39,601 nt of DNA. Source: Bacteroidota bacterium. GTDB taxonomy: Bacteria > Bacteroidota > Bacteroidia > Bacteroidales > UBA1715. This document shows, in pieces, positions 1 to 8,644 of the stretch (positions within the stretch are counted from its first letter, which is position 1; every line of letters begins with the position of its first letter). Below the pieces are notes generated by a model. It saw nothing but the letters and a program-made list of their open reading frames with translations. It had not been told where the DNA came from and made no database searches. The stretch lies in contig WQTX01000014.1 of assembly GCA_009786075.1 (NCBI GenBank), positions 1 through 39,601 of the forward strand. The letters are read 5' to 3'. The translations under genes and the position numbers were made by a program.

Positions 1-2
1 CT

Positions 3-83
3 TATGGAAAGTATGTACTTAACTTTGAATTACAAAACAACAAAACAATTGAAAATAGCTGTGTATTGCGGATTGTAAACTAA
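3..83 (+). CDS. possible C-terminal end of a preceding gene (partial)
   Basis: An open frame enters from the left edge and stops at TAA 81-83. It reads as a short, beta-strand-like tail (ending VLRIVN) that could be the C-terminus of a secreted or beta-rich protein. Frame 1 is also open to a stop at 76-78, so the frame choice is uncertain. No family can be named from 26 residues. Bases 84-183 look like an AT-rich spacer before ispG. Confidence 0.3.
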   Translation, partial: YGKYVLNFELQNNKTIENSCVLRIVN

Positions 84-183
84 AAGTTGCGCAACAAGCA
101 CAAAAATCGTGGTTCAGACAAAAAACAACGAATATCTAAAAATATCAATTGAATATCAACCGAATATCAAAAAATAAAAAAAT

Positions 184-1926
184 ATGCAATTCCAAAAATT
201 CCCAACCCCCGAAGTCCAAATCGGCAACGTATCAATCGGCAGTAATTTTCCCATTGCCCTGCAATCAATGACCAACACCGATACCAATGATATAGATGCA
301 AGCGTAGAACAATGTATTCGCATTTTCGATGCCGGCGCCGATTATGTGCGTTTGACGGCGCAAGGCATAAAAGAAGCTGAAAATCTGCGGATTATAAAAG
401 AACAGTTGCGTGCGCGCGGTTACAATCAGCCTTTGGTTGCCGATATTCATTTCAATCCGCAGGCGGCAATTGTGGCGGCTCGTTATGTTGAAAAAGTACG
501 CATCAATCCGGGGAATTATTGCACAATTGCCTCAATGGCAAAAATTGAATATACCGATGAGGAATATGCACAGGAATTGCAAAAAATAAAAGAAAATATT
601 TTGCCTTTGTTGGAAGTGTGCAAAGCGCATAATACCGCTATTCGTATAGGCGTCAATCACGGTTCGCTTTCGCAACGCATTGTGGGCAAATATGGCGACA
701 CGCCGCTCGGAATGGCTATGAGTATGATGGAATTTTTACATATTTGTAAAGAAGCGAATTTTTCCAATGTAGTGTGTTCCATCAAGGCGAGCAATACGCG
801 CATTATGGTGTATGCCACTCGTTTGCTTGCGTACTTGATGCGTGAGCAGGATTGTGTGTTTCCAATTCATTTGGGCGTAACCGAAGCCGGCGCAGGCGAG
901 GCAGGCAGAATAAAATCGGCGGTGGGCATTGGTGCACTGTTGCTCGACGGCATTGGCGATACCATTCGCGTGTCGCTTACCGAAGCACCCGAACGGGAAA
1001 TTCCTGTGTGTAAAGCAATTGTGGCGCATACCAACGCCGTTACTAAGGCGCTTGTAGAAAAAGCAATGGATTATGTGGACGATTACCAACAACTCTTTTC
1101 TTACGAAAAATACATATCGAAGCCGGTTGCCGGAATTGGCGGCGATGCCTTGCCGGTAGTAGTTGCGAGATACGATGGTTGTGGTGCTGATTGGGTTTTG
1201 ACGGAAAAAAGTTTGTACAATAAAAAAACGAAATTGCCCTGCATTTCAGTCGGTCGCTACGCACGTTTCGATAAAGAGAAGCCCTGTGTTTTACGTTTGA
1301 ACGCATACTTTATTGATATGCTTGACGAAATTGAATTGCACCCGAATACAATTATTTTGTTTGAATATTCCGGTTTGCTGGCGTGTAACGGCGTGCGCAA
1401 ATTCTATGCCCGTATGATAGAATTGGATTTATACAATCCGGTAATTTTGCTGTTGAATTGCCAGCAACGTGATTTTGAAGAGCTGCAAATACGAGCCGCA
1501 ATCGACTGCGGCACACTGTTTCTCGACGGTTTGTGCGACGGTTTGATGTTAAGCGCACCGGCAGGTACCTCAAAATTGGTAGAATTATCGTTTGCAATTT
1601 TGCAAGCCTCACGCTCCCGTTTTTCCAAAACCGAATACATTTCCTGCCCTTCGTGCGGACGCACATTGTTCGACATTGAAAAAGCCTTAGCCGATGTAAA
1701 AGCGAAAACTGCGCATTTCCAAGGTTTGAAAATAGCCGTTATGGGCTGTGTGGTCAATGGTCCGGGTGAAATGGCAGATGCCGATTTTGGCTATGTGGGT
1801 GCGGGTCGCGGACGAGTGAATTTATACCGTAAGCAAACGCTTGTGCATAAAAATGTTGATGAACGTGAGGCGGTGAGGGTGTTGCTGGGAATGATAGGGG
1901 AAAACATGACGAAAAGCATATTTTAA
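184..1926 (+). CDS. ispG: 4-hydroxy-3-methylbut-2-en-1-yl diphosphate synthase (IspG/GcpE), long Bacteroidetes form
   Basis: IspG catalyses the penultimate step of the MEP isoprenoid pathway, reducing MEcPP to HMBPP with a [4Fe-4S] cluster. The protein is 580 residues, longer than the roughly 370-residue enzyme of E. coli. This matches the form with an extra domain inserted between the N-terminal TIM barrel and the C-terminal iron-sulfur domain, usual in Bacteroidetes, Chlamydiae and plants. The N-terminus shows the family opening (GNVSIGSNFPIALQSMTNTD). The C-terminal domain has the cluster ligands C488 and C491 (CPSC) and C522 (MGCVVNGPGE), with the glutamate at 529. The start follows an AT-rich leader without a Shine-Dalgarno. 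It is followed by a separately promoted outer-membrane gene. Confidence 0.97.
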   Translation: MQFQKFPTPEVQIGNVSIGSNFPIALQSMTNTDTNDIDASVEQCIRIFDAGADYVRLTAQGIKEAENLRIIKEQLRARGYNQPLVADIHFNPQAAIVAARYVEKVRINPGNYCTIASMAKIEYTDEEYAQELQKIKENILPLLEVCKAHNTAIRIGVNHGSLSQRIVGKYGDTPLGMAMSMMEFLHICKEANFSNVVCSIKASNTRIMVYATRLLAYLMREQDCVFPIHLGVTEAGAGEAGRIKSAVGIGALLLDGIGDTIRVSLTEAPEREIPVCKAIVAHTNAVTKALVEKAMDYVDDYQQLFSYEKYISKPVAGIGGDALPVVVARYDGCGADWVLTEKSLYNKKTKLPCISVGRYARFDKEKPCVLRLNAYFIDMLDEIELHPNTIILFEYSGLLACNGVRKFYARMIELDLYNPVILLLNCQQRDFEELQIRAAIDCGTLFLDGLCDGLMLSAPAGTSKLVELSFAILQASRSRFSKTEYISCPSCGRTLFDIEKALADVKAKTAHFQGLKIAVMGCVVNGPGEMADADFGYVGAGRGRVNLYRKQTLVHKNVDEREAVRVLLGMIGENMTKSIF

Positions 1927-1974
1927 AATGGTGAAAAAATATTATTTTTTCGATACCTGATAAATATTTTTTAG

Positions 1975-1982
1975 TATGTTTG
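1975..1982 (+). promoter_or_regulatory. Bacteroidetes -7 promoter box (TATGTTTG)
   Basis: TATGTTTG matches the TAnnTTTG -7 consensus of the Bacteroidetes primary sigma factor. It lies 34 bp before the outer-membrane gene start at 2017, so that gene probably has its own promoter. Confidence 0.6.
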
Positions 1983-2016
1983 CCAAAAATAATTATCAAT
2001 TTAAACAATAATCATT

Positions 2017-2451
2017 ATGAAAAAAATTTTTCTATCGTTAGTATTCGCAGTTGCAGCTATTAGCTTTGCAAATGCACAAAGCAATGCAATTGGTCTTAAG
2101 TTTGGCTATGGGGTTGATTTATCATACCAAAGGTCGTTAAGTAGCAATCGTTTAGAGTTCAACTTGGGTCTGACCGACTATCACGGAAATGTAGGTTTAC
2201 AAGGATTGTATCAGTGGGTATGGGATTTAAGCCAATTATCTGATGGTTTCAAATGGTACGCTGGCGTTGGAGCTGGTGTTGGAGTGTACGACAGCAACCT
2301 TTCATTAGCAGTTTTGGGTAATATTGGTATTGAGTACAATTTCAACATTCCATTGCAATTGGCTCTCGATTGGACACCGGGTTTCAGAATTATTCCAAGC
2401 ACTCATTTTGGTGCCGAAGGTGTTAAATTAGGTATTCGATATAAATTCTAA
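2017..2451 (+). CDS. small secreted outer-membrane beta-barrel protein
   Basis: This 144-residue protein has a clear signal peptide (hydrophobic stretch after MKKIF, cleavage after ANAQ near residue 21). The rest consists of alternating amphipathic strands rich in Gly, Tyr and Trp. The chain ends in an aromatic residue (GIRYKF), the usual C-terminal signature of an outer-membrane barrel recognised by BamA. The size suggests about eight strands, as in OmpX/OmpW-like barrels. The exact family and cargo cannot be told from sequence. It is monocistronic: a -7 box lies upstream and a strong bidirectional terminator follows at 2472-2510. Confidence 0.75.
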   Translation: MKKIFLSLVFAVAAISFANAQSNAIGLKFGYGVDLSYQRSLSSNRLEFNLGLTDYHGNVGLQGLYQWVWDLSQLSDGFKWYAGVGAGVGVYDSNLSLAVLGNIGIEYNFNIPLQLALDWTPGFRIIPSTHFGAEGVKLGIRYKF

Positions 2452-2471
2452 CAATTAGAAATTGCATCAAC

Positions 2472-2510
2472 AAAAAATCTCAATTCGGTTTAACTGAATT
2501 GAGATTTTTT
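2472..2510. terminator. bidirectional intrinsic terminator
   Basis: A perfect 15-bp stem (2472-2486 with 2496-2510, 9-nt loop) is flanked by an A run on one side and a T run on the other. It lies between the convergent outer-membrane gene (+) and dnaJ (-) and can serve both. Confidence 0.9.
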
Positions 2511-2535
2511 TTCTATCGGTCTTACGTCTAAAAGT

Positions 2536-3699
2536 CTAAAAAAAGTCTTTCATCTTATCAAAAAAACTCGTCCGTTTTTTCGGTTTTACATTTTCTGATT
2601 TCGCTAATTCTTCAAACAGTTTTTTGTCGTCTTTCGATATGCTTTTTGGTATAAAAATTTGAATATGCACCAATAAATCGCCACGTCCGTAACCATTCAC
2701 ATCGGGTATGCCCTTGCCTCGCAGGCGCAGGATTTTCCCAGCTTGTGTGCCTTCTTCAATTTTTATTTTTACAGGGTTTTCTACTGTAGGAATTTCTACC
2801 GTTGTTCCCAACACGGCATCGGGAATGCTTATTTCCAATTCGTAAATCAAATCATTGCCTTCGCGTTCAAGGTCGGGGTGTTTTTCTTCGGCTATAAGCA
2901 CCAGCAAATCGCCGTTAATTCCGCCACGCTGAGGGGCATTTCCTTTGCCCGGAACGTTCATTTGCATACCTTCGGCAACGCCTGCGGGAATTTTTACCGA
3001 AACGGTTTCTTCGCCGTCTATTACACCTTCGCCATGGCAGGTTGCGCATTTTTTTGTAATCACTTTGCCATCGCCGCCGCACACATTACACGGAGCTTGC
3101 TGTTGCATACGTCCGAAAATACTGTTTACGTCCTGTATCACATAGCCGGAACCATGACAGTGTGAACAGGTTTGTACATCGCTTGCACTTGCAGCGCCAT
3201 TGCCATGACAAGTGTTGCAGGCAATTTTCTTTTTGAGTTTTATTTTTTTCTCTACACCTTGCACAACTTCGGCAAGTGTAAGGGTAACTTTTACACGCAG
3301 GTTAGAACCTTTACGTACTGCTCTCGAAGCGCCGCCACGACTGCGACCGCCTCCGCCAAATCCACCGCTAAAACCGCTAAATCTGCCGCCCATTCCACCG
3401 AGGATATCGCCGAAATGTTCAAAAATATCGTTAATATCGGTAAAACCGCTAAAGCCGCCGCCACCGGCTCCACCCATGCCTGCATGACCAAATTGGTCAT
3501 ACTGACGGCGTTTGTCGTCGGTGCTCAACACTTCGTAAGCTTCGGCAGCTTCTTTAAATTTTTCTTCTGCCGCTTTGTCGCCCGGGTTTTTGTCGGGGTG
3601 GTATTGAATTGCAAGTTTGCGATACGCTTTTTTCAGTTCGTCTTTCGATGCGCTTTTTGAAACACCTAATACTTCGTAATAATCTCTTTTTGTTGCCAT
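2536..3699 (-). CDS. dnaJ: chaperone DnaJ (Hsp40)
   Basis: DnaJ is the J-domain co-chaperone that delivers substrates to DnaK and stimulates its ATPase. The 387-residue protein is full length. The J domain is at residues 1-70 with the HPD motif at 34-36. A Gly/Phe-rich linker spans about 71-122. Four zinc-finger repeats CxxCxGxG are at 161-168, 178-185, 204-211 and 218-225, followed by the C-terminal substrate-binding region. The start at 3699 ([12 protein letters not shown]) is 4 nt past the grpE stop; a five-residue upstream extension would overlap grpE and is not needed. It forms an operon with grpE; dnaK is not in the window. Confidence 0.97.
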   Translation of the reverse strand: MATKRDYYEVLGVSKSASKDELKKAYRKLAIQYHPDKNPGDKAAEEKFKEAAEAYEVLSTDDKRRQYDQFGHAGMGGAGGGGFSGFTDINDIFEHFGDILGGMGGRFSGFSGGFGGGGRSRGGASRAVRKGSNLRVKVTLTLAEVVQGVEKKIKLKKKIACNTCHGNGAASASDVQTCSHCHGSGYVIQDVNSIFGRMQQQAPCNVCGGDGKVITKKCATCHGEGVIDGEETVSVKIPAGVAEGMQMNVPGKGNAPQRGGINGDLLVLIAEEKHPDLEREGNDLIYELEISIPDAVLGTTVEIPTVENPVKIKIEEGTQAGKILRLRGKGIPDVNGYGRGDLLVHIQIFIPKSISKDDKKLFEELAKSENVKPKKRTSFFDKMKDFF

Positions 3700-3703
3700 A
3701 AAC

Positions 3704-4291
3704 CTACTCTCCAATTACCACTTTTGCAAATCGTATTACCTTATCATTCAATTGATAGCCTTTTTGAATAACATCAACAATTTTTCCTTTTAAATCTTTG
3801 CTTGGCGCAGGAATTTTTGTAATAGCTTCGTGTTTATCGGTATCAAAATCTTGCGCTTGTGTTTCAATTTCTTGCACGCCGTTTTGTTTCAAATAGGCTT
3901 GGAATTTTGTGTAAATCAATTGTAAGCCTTCTTTTAAAGCAACCACATCGTTCGAAGTTTCCATTGCCTGCATGGCACGCTCAAAATCGTCAATCACGGG
4001 CAATAAGTCAGTTAAGACTTTTTCGCCGCCGTTTTTCATTAATTCAATTTTTTCTTTTGCAGTTCTGCGGCGGAAATTGTCAAATTCAGCGTGTAAACGA
4101 ATATGTTTATCCTGCATCTCGGCAAGTTCTTTTTCTATTGAATTTGCTTCTTCTTCAACGGTTGCTGAACCTGTCGTATCCTCAGTATTTTCTTCGGTTA
4201 CTGAGCCTGTCGAAGCATCAGTTTGTTCTATAATTTCCTCGGTTGCTGAGCCTGCCGAAGCATCGTTTGTAGTTTGTTTTGTATTTGTCAT
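3704..4291 (-). CDS. grpE: nucleotide exchange factor GrpE
   Basis: GrpE releases ADP from DnaK. The 195-residue protein has an acidic, low-complexity N-terminus (about residues 1-50), the long helical coiled coil with the family signature [17 protein letters not shown], and the C-terminal beta domain ending in the conserved hydrophobic pattern. The N-terminal tail contains three copies of a 'TGSVTEE / AGSATEE'-type peptide encoded by copies of a short DNA repeat (see 4160-4264). It is the first gene of the grpE-dnaJ operon. A -7 box at 4377-4384 and a palindromic candidate operator at 4352-4368 lie upstream. Confidence 0.96.
   Translation of the reverse strand: MTNTKQTTNDASAGSATEEIIEQTDASTGSVTEENTEDTTGSATVEEEANSIEKELAEMQDKHIRLHAEFDNFRRRTAKEKIELMKNGGEKVLTDLLPVIDDFERAMQAMETSNDVVALKEGLQLIYTKFQAYLKQNGVQEIETQAQDFDTDKHEAITKIPAPSKDLKGKIVDVIQKGYQLNDKVIRFAKVVIGE
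4160..4264. repeat. three copies of a GCTTCGACAGGCTCAG-type repeat inside grpE
   Basis: On the plus strand, copies begin at 4160, 4196 and 4241. The last two share the pattern GGTTnCTGAGCCTGnCGAAG followed by CATC. They resemble the short dispersed repeats (TTCGACAGGCTCAG) common in intergenic DNA of this phylum, but here they are in frame in the disordered GrpE N-terminus. Confidence 0.7.
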
Positions 4292-4351
4292 TTTTCCAAT
4301 ACATTAAAATTTTCAACTTCGCTCTATCAAAAAATTTGCCATTGCTGTTTT

Positions 4352-4368
4352 TATGTCAAACTGACATA
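4352..4368 (-). promoter_or_regulatory. candidate operator of the grpE-dnaJ operon (7-3-7 palindrome)
   Basis: TATGTCAAACTGACATA is a perfect palindrome of 7-bp arms with a 3-bp centre. It starts 8 bp downstream of the minus-strand -7 box at 4377-4384, so it covers the expected transcription start. That is the position expected for a repressor site. No CIRCE element was seen. Confidence 0.55.
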
Positions 4369-4376
4369 TTTTGCAG

Positions 4377-4384
4377 CAAAAGTA
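4377..4384 (-). promoter_or_regulatory. -7 box for grpE-dnaJ (TACTTTTG)
   Basis: On the minus strand TACTTTTG matches TAnnTTTG exactly. The leader to the grpE start is about 80 nt, longer than the 20-40 nt seen for most genes here, leaving room for the palindrome at 4352-4368. Confidence 0.6.
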
Positions 4385-4500
4385 ATATTTTTACCATGAC
4401 TACTTACTAATTAACGTGAAATTTTGGCAGGATTTTTAAATTGTATTGATTTCTTTGGCGATTTTTCTTTTCAACACCAATAATTTAATAATTGTTTCCC

Positions 4501-4508
4501 TATCTTTG
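4501..4508 (+). promoter_or_regulatory. -7 box for ftsY (TATCTTTG)
   Basis: An exact TAnnTTTG match 37 bp before the ftsY start at 4546. It rules out the in-frame upstream extension to 4492, which would begin before the transcript. Confidence 0.65.
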
Positions 4509-4545
4509 CCAACTCAATAACGATAATAAATTAAAACACAAAGCT

Positions 4546-5499
4546 ATGGGATTATTCGATTTTTTTAGGGGCAGCGCAAAAAAAGAAACTCTCGACAAAG
4601 GACTTGAAAAAACAAAAGAATCGGTATTCAAAAAAATTTCACGCACGCTTATTGGGAAATCCAAAGTGGACGATGAGGTGCTCGATGAATTGGAAGAAAT
4701 TCTTATCACGTCCGATGTGGGCGTTGATACCACTTTGCGCATTATTGAACGTATTGAGCAACGAGTTTCTCGCGATAAATTCCTTGGAACAGGTGAGCTA
4801 AATTCTATTTTGAAAGAAGAAATTACCGCTTTGTTGGCGGAAAATAAAAACGATATTTCCGATAATTTCCTTGACATCAACACCAAACCGTATGTAATTA
4901 TGGTGGTTGGAGTAAATGGTGTGGGAAAAACTACAACCATAGGAAAATTGGCGCACGCTTTCAAAAAAGCCGGTAAAACGGTATATTTGGGTGCAGCCGA
5001 CACGTTTAGAGCCGCAGCAGTGGAACAACTCAACATTTGGGCTGACCGTGTGCAAACGCCAATCGTAAAACAGCAAATGGGCTCCGACCCCGCATCGGTG
5101 GCTTACGACACGCTTAATTCGGCAATAGCCAACAATGCCGATGTGGTAATAATTGACACCGCCGGACGCTTGCACAATAAGGTGAATTTAATGAACGAAC
5201 TCTCGAAAATCAAGCGAGTGATGCAAAAACTTGTTCCCGAAGCTCCGCACGAAATTTTGTTAGTGTTAGACGGTTCTACCGGGCAAAATGCCTTTGAACA
5301 GGCAAAACAATTTAGCGTAGCCACCGAAATTAATGCTTTGGCAATCACAAAATTAGACGGCACGGCAAAAGGCGGCGTGGTTATCGGAATTTCCGACCAA
5401 TTTAAAATTCCGGTAAAATATATTGGAGTGGGCGAGGGGATTGATGATTTGCAATTGTTTAATAAACAGGAATTTGTTGATTCTTTGTTTGGGGAGTAG
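4546..5499 (+). CDS. ftsY: signal recognition particle receptor FtsY
   Basis: FtsY is the membrane-associated SRP receptor GTPase that docks ribosome-SRP complexes for co-translational insertion. The protein has 317 residues: an N domain at about 1-110 and an NG GTPase with the P-loop GVNGVGKTT at 122-130, the DTFRAAAVEQL motif at 152-162, DTAGR at 204-208 and TKLDGTAKGG at 268-277. The acidic A domain found in E. coli is absent, as in many short FtsY proteins. It has its own promoter (4501-4508), is divergent from grpE, and is followed by a short word-like repeat. Confidence 0.97.
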   Translation: MGLFDFFRGSAKKETLDKGLEKTKESVFKKISRTLIGKSKVDDEVLDELEEILITSDVGVDTTLRIIERIEQRVSRDKFLGTGELNSILKEEITALLAENKNDISDNFLDINTKPYVIMVVGVNGVGKTTTIGKLAHAFKKAGKTVYLGAADTFRAAAVEQLNIWADRVQTPIVKQQMGSDPASVAYDTLNSAIANNADVVIIDTAGRLHNKVNLMNELSKIKRVMQKLVPEAPHEILLVLDGSTGQNAFEQAKQFSVATEINALAITKLDGTAKGGVVIGISDQFKIPVKYIGVGEGIDDLQLFNKQEFVDSLFGE

Positions 5500-5504
5500 A
5501 TTTT

Positions 5505-5541
5505 TAGGAAACAAGGTTTTAGGAGACAAGGAAACGAGGCA
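5505..5541. repeat. short degenerate word array (AGGAnACAAGG type)
   Basis: The spacer after ftsY repeats words such as 'taggaaacaagg' and 'taggagacaagg'. Related words recur at 32445-32530 and 38457-38536. Confidence 0.5.
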
Positions 5542-5562
5542 GAAAAATAGATAAATCACAAT

Positions 5563-6438
5563 CTATTCCTCTTCATAATAATACGAATAATCAATCCCTT
5601 TCATAAACATTTCACGGCTGTGAATATCGTCGGTTAAGGCGTTGGAAATTAATCTTTTGAGCATTGCGCTTTTATACGGGCTTAGTTGCATGGCTTTCAT
5701 ATAATCGTTTTTGTCTATTTGACTCCAATCTACACATCTTTTCAATTGTTTTTTTAGAATCAAATCGAGCCACATGCGGGTACTTCTGCCGTTGCCTTCC
5801 ATAAACGGGTGGGCTATATTCATTTCTATGTATTTATCTACAATTTCGTCGAGTGTGGTTTCGGGCATTTGTTCAATTTGCCATAAATTTTGGTGCAAAA
5901 ACCCTGCTGCTGCAAACTGAAAACCATTTTTTGCGATATTCCGGTGTCGTATTTTTCCTGCAAAATCATACAATCCGCCAAAAATGTAGGCGTGAATTTG
6001 TTGCAAACTTTTTGTCGTGCCAATTTCGTGGTCGGCAACAAGATTGCTTTTGAAAAATGCGTATGCTTTTTTCTTGCTTTGTCCGTCAATGCTGTTGTCG
6101 CTGTAAACAAACCAGTCGAGGAATTTCATTGCGTTGGTATTTGGAAATTCCCTTGCGAGAGCAATAACACCCTCACTATCAAGCGTGTCAGCCAAACGTT
6201 TTTTACCGTCTGCCGCAACGAACTTGAAACTGTGAGTGGCACTCACGAGTTGATTTCCTTCTTTGGCAAATTTGCTTTTTAGCCAACGCCAATAATTGTT
6301 CGCTTTTGTATAATCGTCTTGTTCATTAATTGCAGAAACAATATCTACAACATTGAACCACCATTTGGCACTTTCCTCGTCCCAAACAGCGCGTACATCT
6401 CTGTCTTCAAAAAATCGGACTGATAATTTATTTGTCAT
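5563..6438 (-). CDS. Bro-N / Fic domain fusion protein
   Basis: The 291-residue protein joins two recognisable modules. Residues about 5-110 resemble the Bro-N domain of phage antirepressors and BRO proteins (VRAVWDEESAKWWFNVVDIV near the start, then a conserved block ending KFLDWF). Residues about 140-270 are a Fic domain with the full catalytic motif HPFMEGNGRSTR at 210-221 and the flap-like IHAYIFGGLYDFAGKIR at 148-164. Fic enzymes usually transfer AMP from ATP to a hydroxyl on a target protein. An intact HPFx[D/E]GNGRxxR predicts an active enzyme. The target and any autoinhibitory helix cannot be assigned. The gene is monocistronic with a -7 box at 6459-6466. The Bro-N module suggests phage or mobile ancestry. 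Confidence 0.85.
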   Translation of the reverse strand: MTNKLSVRFFEDRDVRAVWDEESAKWWFNVVDIVSAINEQDDYTKANNYWRWLKSKFAKEGNQLVSATHSFKFVAADGKKRLADTLDSEGVIALAREFPNTNAMKFLDWFVYSDNSIDGQSKKKAYAFFKSNLVADHEIGTTKSLQQIHAYIFGGLYDFAGKIRHRNIAKNGFQFAAAGFLHQNLWQIEQMPETTLDEIVDKYIEMNIAHPFMEGNGRSTRMWLDLILKKQLKRCVDWSQIDKNDYMKAMQLSPYKSAMLKRLISNALTDDIHSREMFMKGIDYSYYYEEE

Positions 6439-6458
6439 ATAGGGTAATTTTCAATTCC

Positions 6459-6466
6459 CAAATATA
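6459..6466 (-). promoter_or_regulatory. -7 box for the Fic gene (TATATTTG)
   Basis: An exact TAnnTTTG match on the minus strand, 20 bp upstream of the Fic start codon. Confidence 0.6.
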
Positions 6467-6566
6467 CGATTTTTTGAAATATTTTAATAATTAATAATTA
6501 ATAATTAACAATTAATATTACTTTTACACCTCAAATTTTACTAACCGTTTTAAACAGTAAAAAACT

Positions 6567-7793
6567 ATGACAAAATTAACTTCACAAGATTATATGGCGC
6601 TCGAAGACCAATACGGCGCTCATAATTACCACCCGTTACCGGTAGTTTTGGAACGAGGCGAAGGTGTTTTTATGTGGGACGTTGAAGGAAATAAATATTA
6701 CGATTTTCTTTCGGCGTACTCTGCTGTAAATCAGGGTCATTGCCACCCGAAAATTGTGAATGCAATGATTGAACAGGCAAAAAAACTTACCTTGACATCG
6801 CGTGCATTTTATAATAATGTGTTGGGCGAATTTGAAGAATATACCTCAAAATATTTTGGTTATGATAAATTATTGCCAATGAACACCGGCGCCGAGGCTG
6901 ACGAAACGGCATTGAAATTGGCTCGCCGATGGGGTGTGAAGAAAAAAGGCATCAAAAACGAAGATGTGAAAATTATTTGCTGCGAAGGTAATTTTCATGG
7001 ACGTACTATTACTATAGTTTCTATGTCGAACGACCCCGATTCGTTTGCAAATTATGGTCCGCTTACGCCCGGATTTATTCGCATACCTTATAATGATACC
7101 AAAGCTTTGGGGGCAGTGCTTGAAGAACACGGCAAAACTGTTGCCGGGTTTCTTGTAGAGCCAATTCAAGGCGAAGCCGGAGTGTTTGTACCCGATGAAG
7201 GGTATTTAAAAACTTGTGCTGATTTGTGCAAAAAACACAACGTGCTGTTTATTGCCGACGAAGTACAAACCGGTTTGGCGCGTACCGGCAAAATGCTTGC
7301 CTGCGACCACGAAGATGTACGTCCCGATATTTTGATTTTAGGGAAAGCATTGAGCGGCGGCGTGTACCCTGTATCGTGCGTATTGGCTGACGACGAAATA
7401 ATGCTTGGCATACAGCCGGGCGAACACGGTTCTACGTATGGCGGAAATCCAATTGCCGGAAAAGTAGCAATTGCCGCTTTGGAAGTATTAAAAGAAGAAA
7501 ATTTGACCGAAAAATCGGAATATTTGGGTAAAATCTTCCGTGAAGAATTATCGAAATTTGAGCACCCAATGAAAACATTGGTACGCGGAAAAGGTTTGTT
7601 GAACGCAATTGTAATAGAGCCTCACAAAGGAAAAACTGCGTGGGATTTTTGCTTGAAAATGAAAGAAAACGGTTTGCTTGCCAAACCAACGCACGGACAT
7701 ATTATACGTTTTGCTCCGCCGTTGATAATAACCGAAGAGCAATTGCGCGAGTGTATTGAAATTATTAAGAAAACTTTTAAGGATTTTGAGTAA
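6567..7793 (+). CDS. rocD: ornithine--oxo-acid aminotransferase
   Basis: This PLP-dependent class III aminotransferase moves the delta-amino group of ornithine to 2-oxoglutarate, giving glutamate-5-semialdehyde. The 408 residues fit the family. The start of the fold shows [19 protein letters not shown], typical of RocD. The PLP-phosphate loop includes [16 protein letters not shown] (105-120). The cofactor aspartate is in [12 protein letters not shown] (D231) and the Schiff-base lysine is K260 in [10 protein letters not shown]. It stands alone, with a strong terminator at 7812-7847. The spacer before it is AT-rich; a weak -7-like TACTTTTA is at 6519-6526. Confidence 0.95.
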   Translation: MTKLTSQDYMALEDQYGAHNYHPLPVVLERGEGVFMWDVEGNKYYDFLSAYSAVNQGHCHPKIVNAMIEQAKKLTLTSRAFYNNVLGEFEEYTSKYFGYDKLLPMNTGAEADETALKLARRWGVKKKGIKNEDVKIICCEGNFHGRTITIVSMSNDPDSFANYGPLTPGFIRIPYNDTKALGAVLEEHGKTVAGFLVEPIQGEAGVFVPDEGYLKTCADLCKKHNVLFIADEVQTGLARTGKMLACDHEDVRPDILILGKALSGGVYPVSCVLADDEIMLGIQPGEHGSTYGGNPIAGKVAIAALEVLKEENLTEKSEYLGKIFREELSKFEHPMKTLVRGKGLLNAIVIEPHKGKTAWDFCLKMKENGLLAKPTHGHIIRFAPPLIITEEQLRECIEIIKKTFKDFE

Positions 7794-7811
7794 ACTCGAA
7801 AATGCCTAACT

Positions 7812-7847
7812 AACTCTTCCAAAGTTTTAGAACTTTGGAAGAGTTTT
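7812..7847 (+). terminator. intrinsic terminator of rocD
   Basis: A perfect 15-bp stem (7812-7826 with 7831-7845), 4-nt loop and trailing Ts. Confidence 0.88.
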
Positions 7848-7925
7848 AACGAAGAAAAGTTCAACAGTTTAGAAAAAAACTAAAAAATATGTTGCAATAA
7901 ATTTTTTTCTTTGCGAAAAATTCAC

Positions 7926-7933
7926 TTATTTTG
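7926..7933 (+). promoter_or_regulatory. probable -7 box for the rpmB operon (TTATTTTG)
   Basis: TTATTTTG is one base off TAnnTTTG and lies 41 bp before rpmB. It is the best candidate in the spacer after the rocD terminator. Confidence 0.35.
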
Positions 7934-7974
7934 CACCTCAATTTAAGAAAACGTTACAAAAACAGTACACGAAA

Positions 7975-8217
7975 ATGTCAAAAGTTTGTCAAATAACAGG
8001 AAAAAAAGCGATGACAGGGAACAATGTATCGCATTCAAATACAAAAACCAAAAGAGTTTTTGATGTAAATTTGTTCGATAAAAAATATTACTTAGCCGAA
8101 GAAGACCGTTGGATTTCACTTCGCGTGTCGGCTAATGGTATTAGAACAATCAATAAAAAAGGATTATTCAACGCATTGAAAGATGCGAAAGCAAAAGGGT
8201 TTATACAAACTTTCTAA
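7975..8217 (+). CDS. rpmB: 50S ribosomal protein bL28
   Basis: The 80-residue protein opens with [20 protein letters not shown], the diagnostic bL28 N-terminus, and carries [19 protein letters not shown] and [14 protein letters not shown]. Length and order match bL28 of Bacteroidetes. It is first in a three-gene ribosomal operon with rpmG (11-nt gap) and DUF4295. Confidence 0.97.
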   Translation: MSKVCQITGKKAMTGNNVSHSNTKTKRVFDVNLFDKKYYLAEEDRWISLRVSANGIRTINKKGLFNALKDAKAKGFIQTF

Positions 8218-8228
8218 ATTAAACAACA

Positions 8229-8411
8229 ATGGCAAAGAAAGGTAACAGAGTGCAAGTTATAATGGAGTGCACAGAGCATAAAGAAAGCGGTGTGGCAGGT
8301 ACATCACGCTATATAACTACCAAAAACAGAAAAAATGTACCGGATAGATTGGAAATGAAAAAATACAATCCTATCCTTAGAAAAATGACTATTCACCGAG
8401 AAATTAAATAA
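8229..8411 (+). CDS. rpmG: 50S ribosomal protein bL33
   Basis: The 60-residue protein has the bL33 pattern [18 protein letters not shown], then [10 protein letters not shown] and [17 protein letters not shown]. The paired zinc cysteines of some bL33 proteins are not present (a single Cys in MECTEH), consistent with the zinc-free form. It lies between rpmB and DUF4295. Confidence 0.96.
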   Translation: MAKKGNRVQVIMECTEHKESGVAGTSRYITTKNRKNVPDRLEMKKYNPILRKMTIHREIK

Positions 8412-8420
8412 ATTTGAGAT

Positions 8421-8577
8421 ATGGCAAAGAAAGTAGTTGCAACGCTCCAAAAAGGTGCCGGTAAAGAATTTACCAAGGTAGTACGTTCTATTAAATCGGA
8501 AATAACCGGAGCTTATACATTTAAAGAAGAAATGGTACCTAATGCACAAGTGCAAGAAGTATTGAATAGAAAATAAT
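8421..8577 (+). pseudogene. DUF4295 ribosome-associated small protein, apparent +1 frameshift
   Basis: The gene starts at ATG 8421, 9 nt after rpmG, and encodes MAKKVVATLQKGAGKEFTKV onward, the family long annotated DUF4295 and, to my recollection, now called bL38 in Bacteroidetes ribosomes. In frame it stops early: after GAYTF the run TTTT at 8520-8523 yields TAA at 8523-8525. Removing one T restores KEEMVPNAQVQEVLNRK with a natural stop at 8575-8577, giving a normal 51-residue protein. The residues after the shift are fully family-like, so the lesion is either very recent or a homopolymer base-calling error. It is the last gene of the rpmB operon, before a strong terminator. Confidence 0.8.
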
Positions 8578-8600
8578 AGTATAATTTTATACTGATTTTT

Positions 8601-8634
8601 AAAAACTCGTATCATGTATTTGGTACGAGTTTTT
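8601..8634 (+). terminator. intrinsic terminator of the rpmB operon
   Basis: An 11-bp stem (8601-8611 with 8624-8634) with A-rich 5' and T-rich 3' sides, directly after DUF4295. Confidence 0.85.
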
Positions 8635-8644
8635 TATTCTCCTA

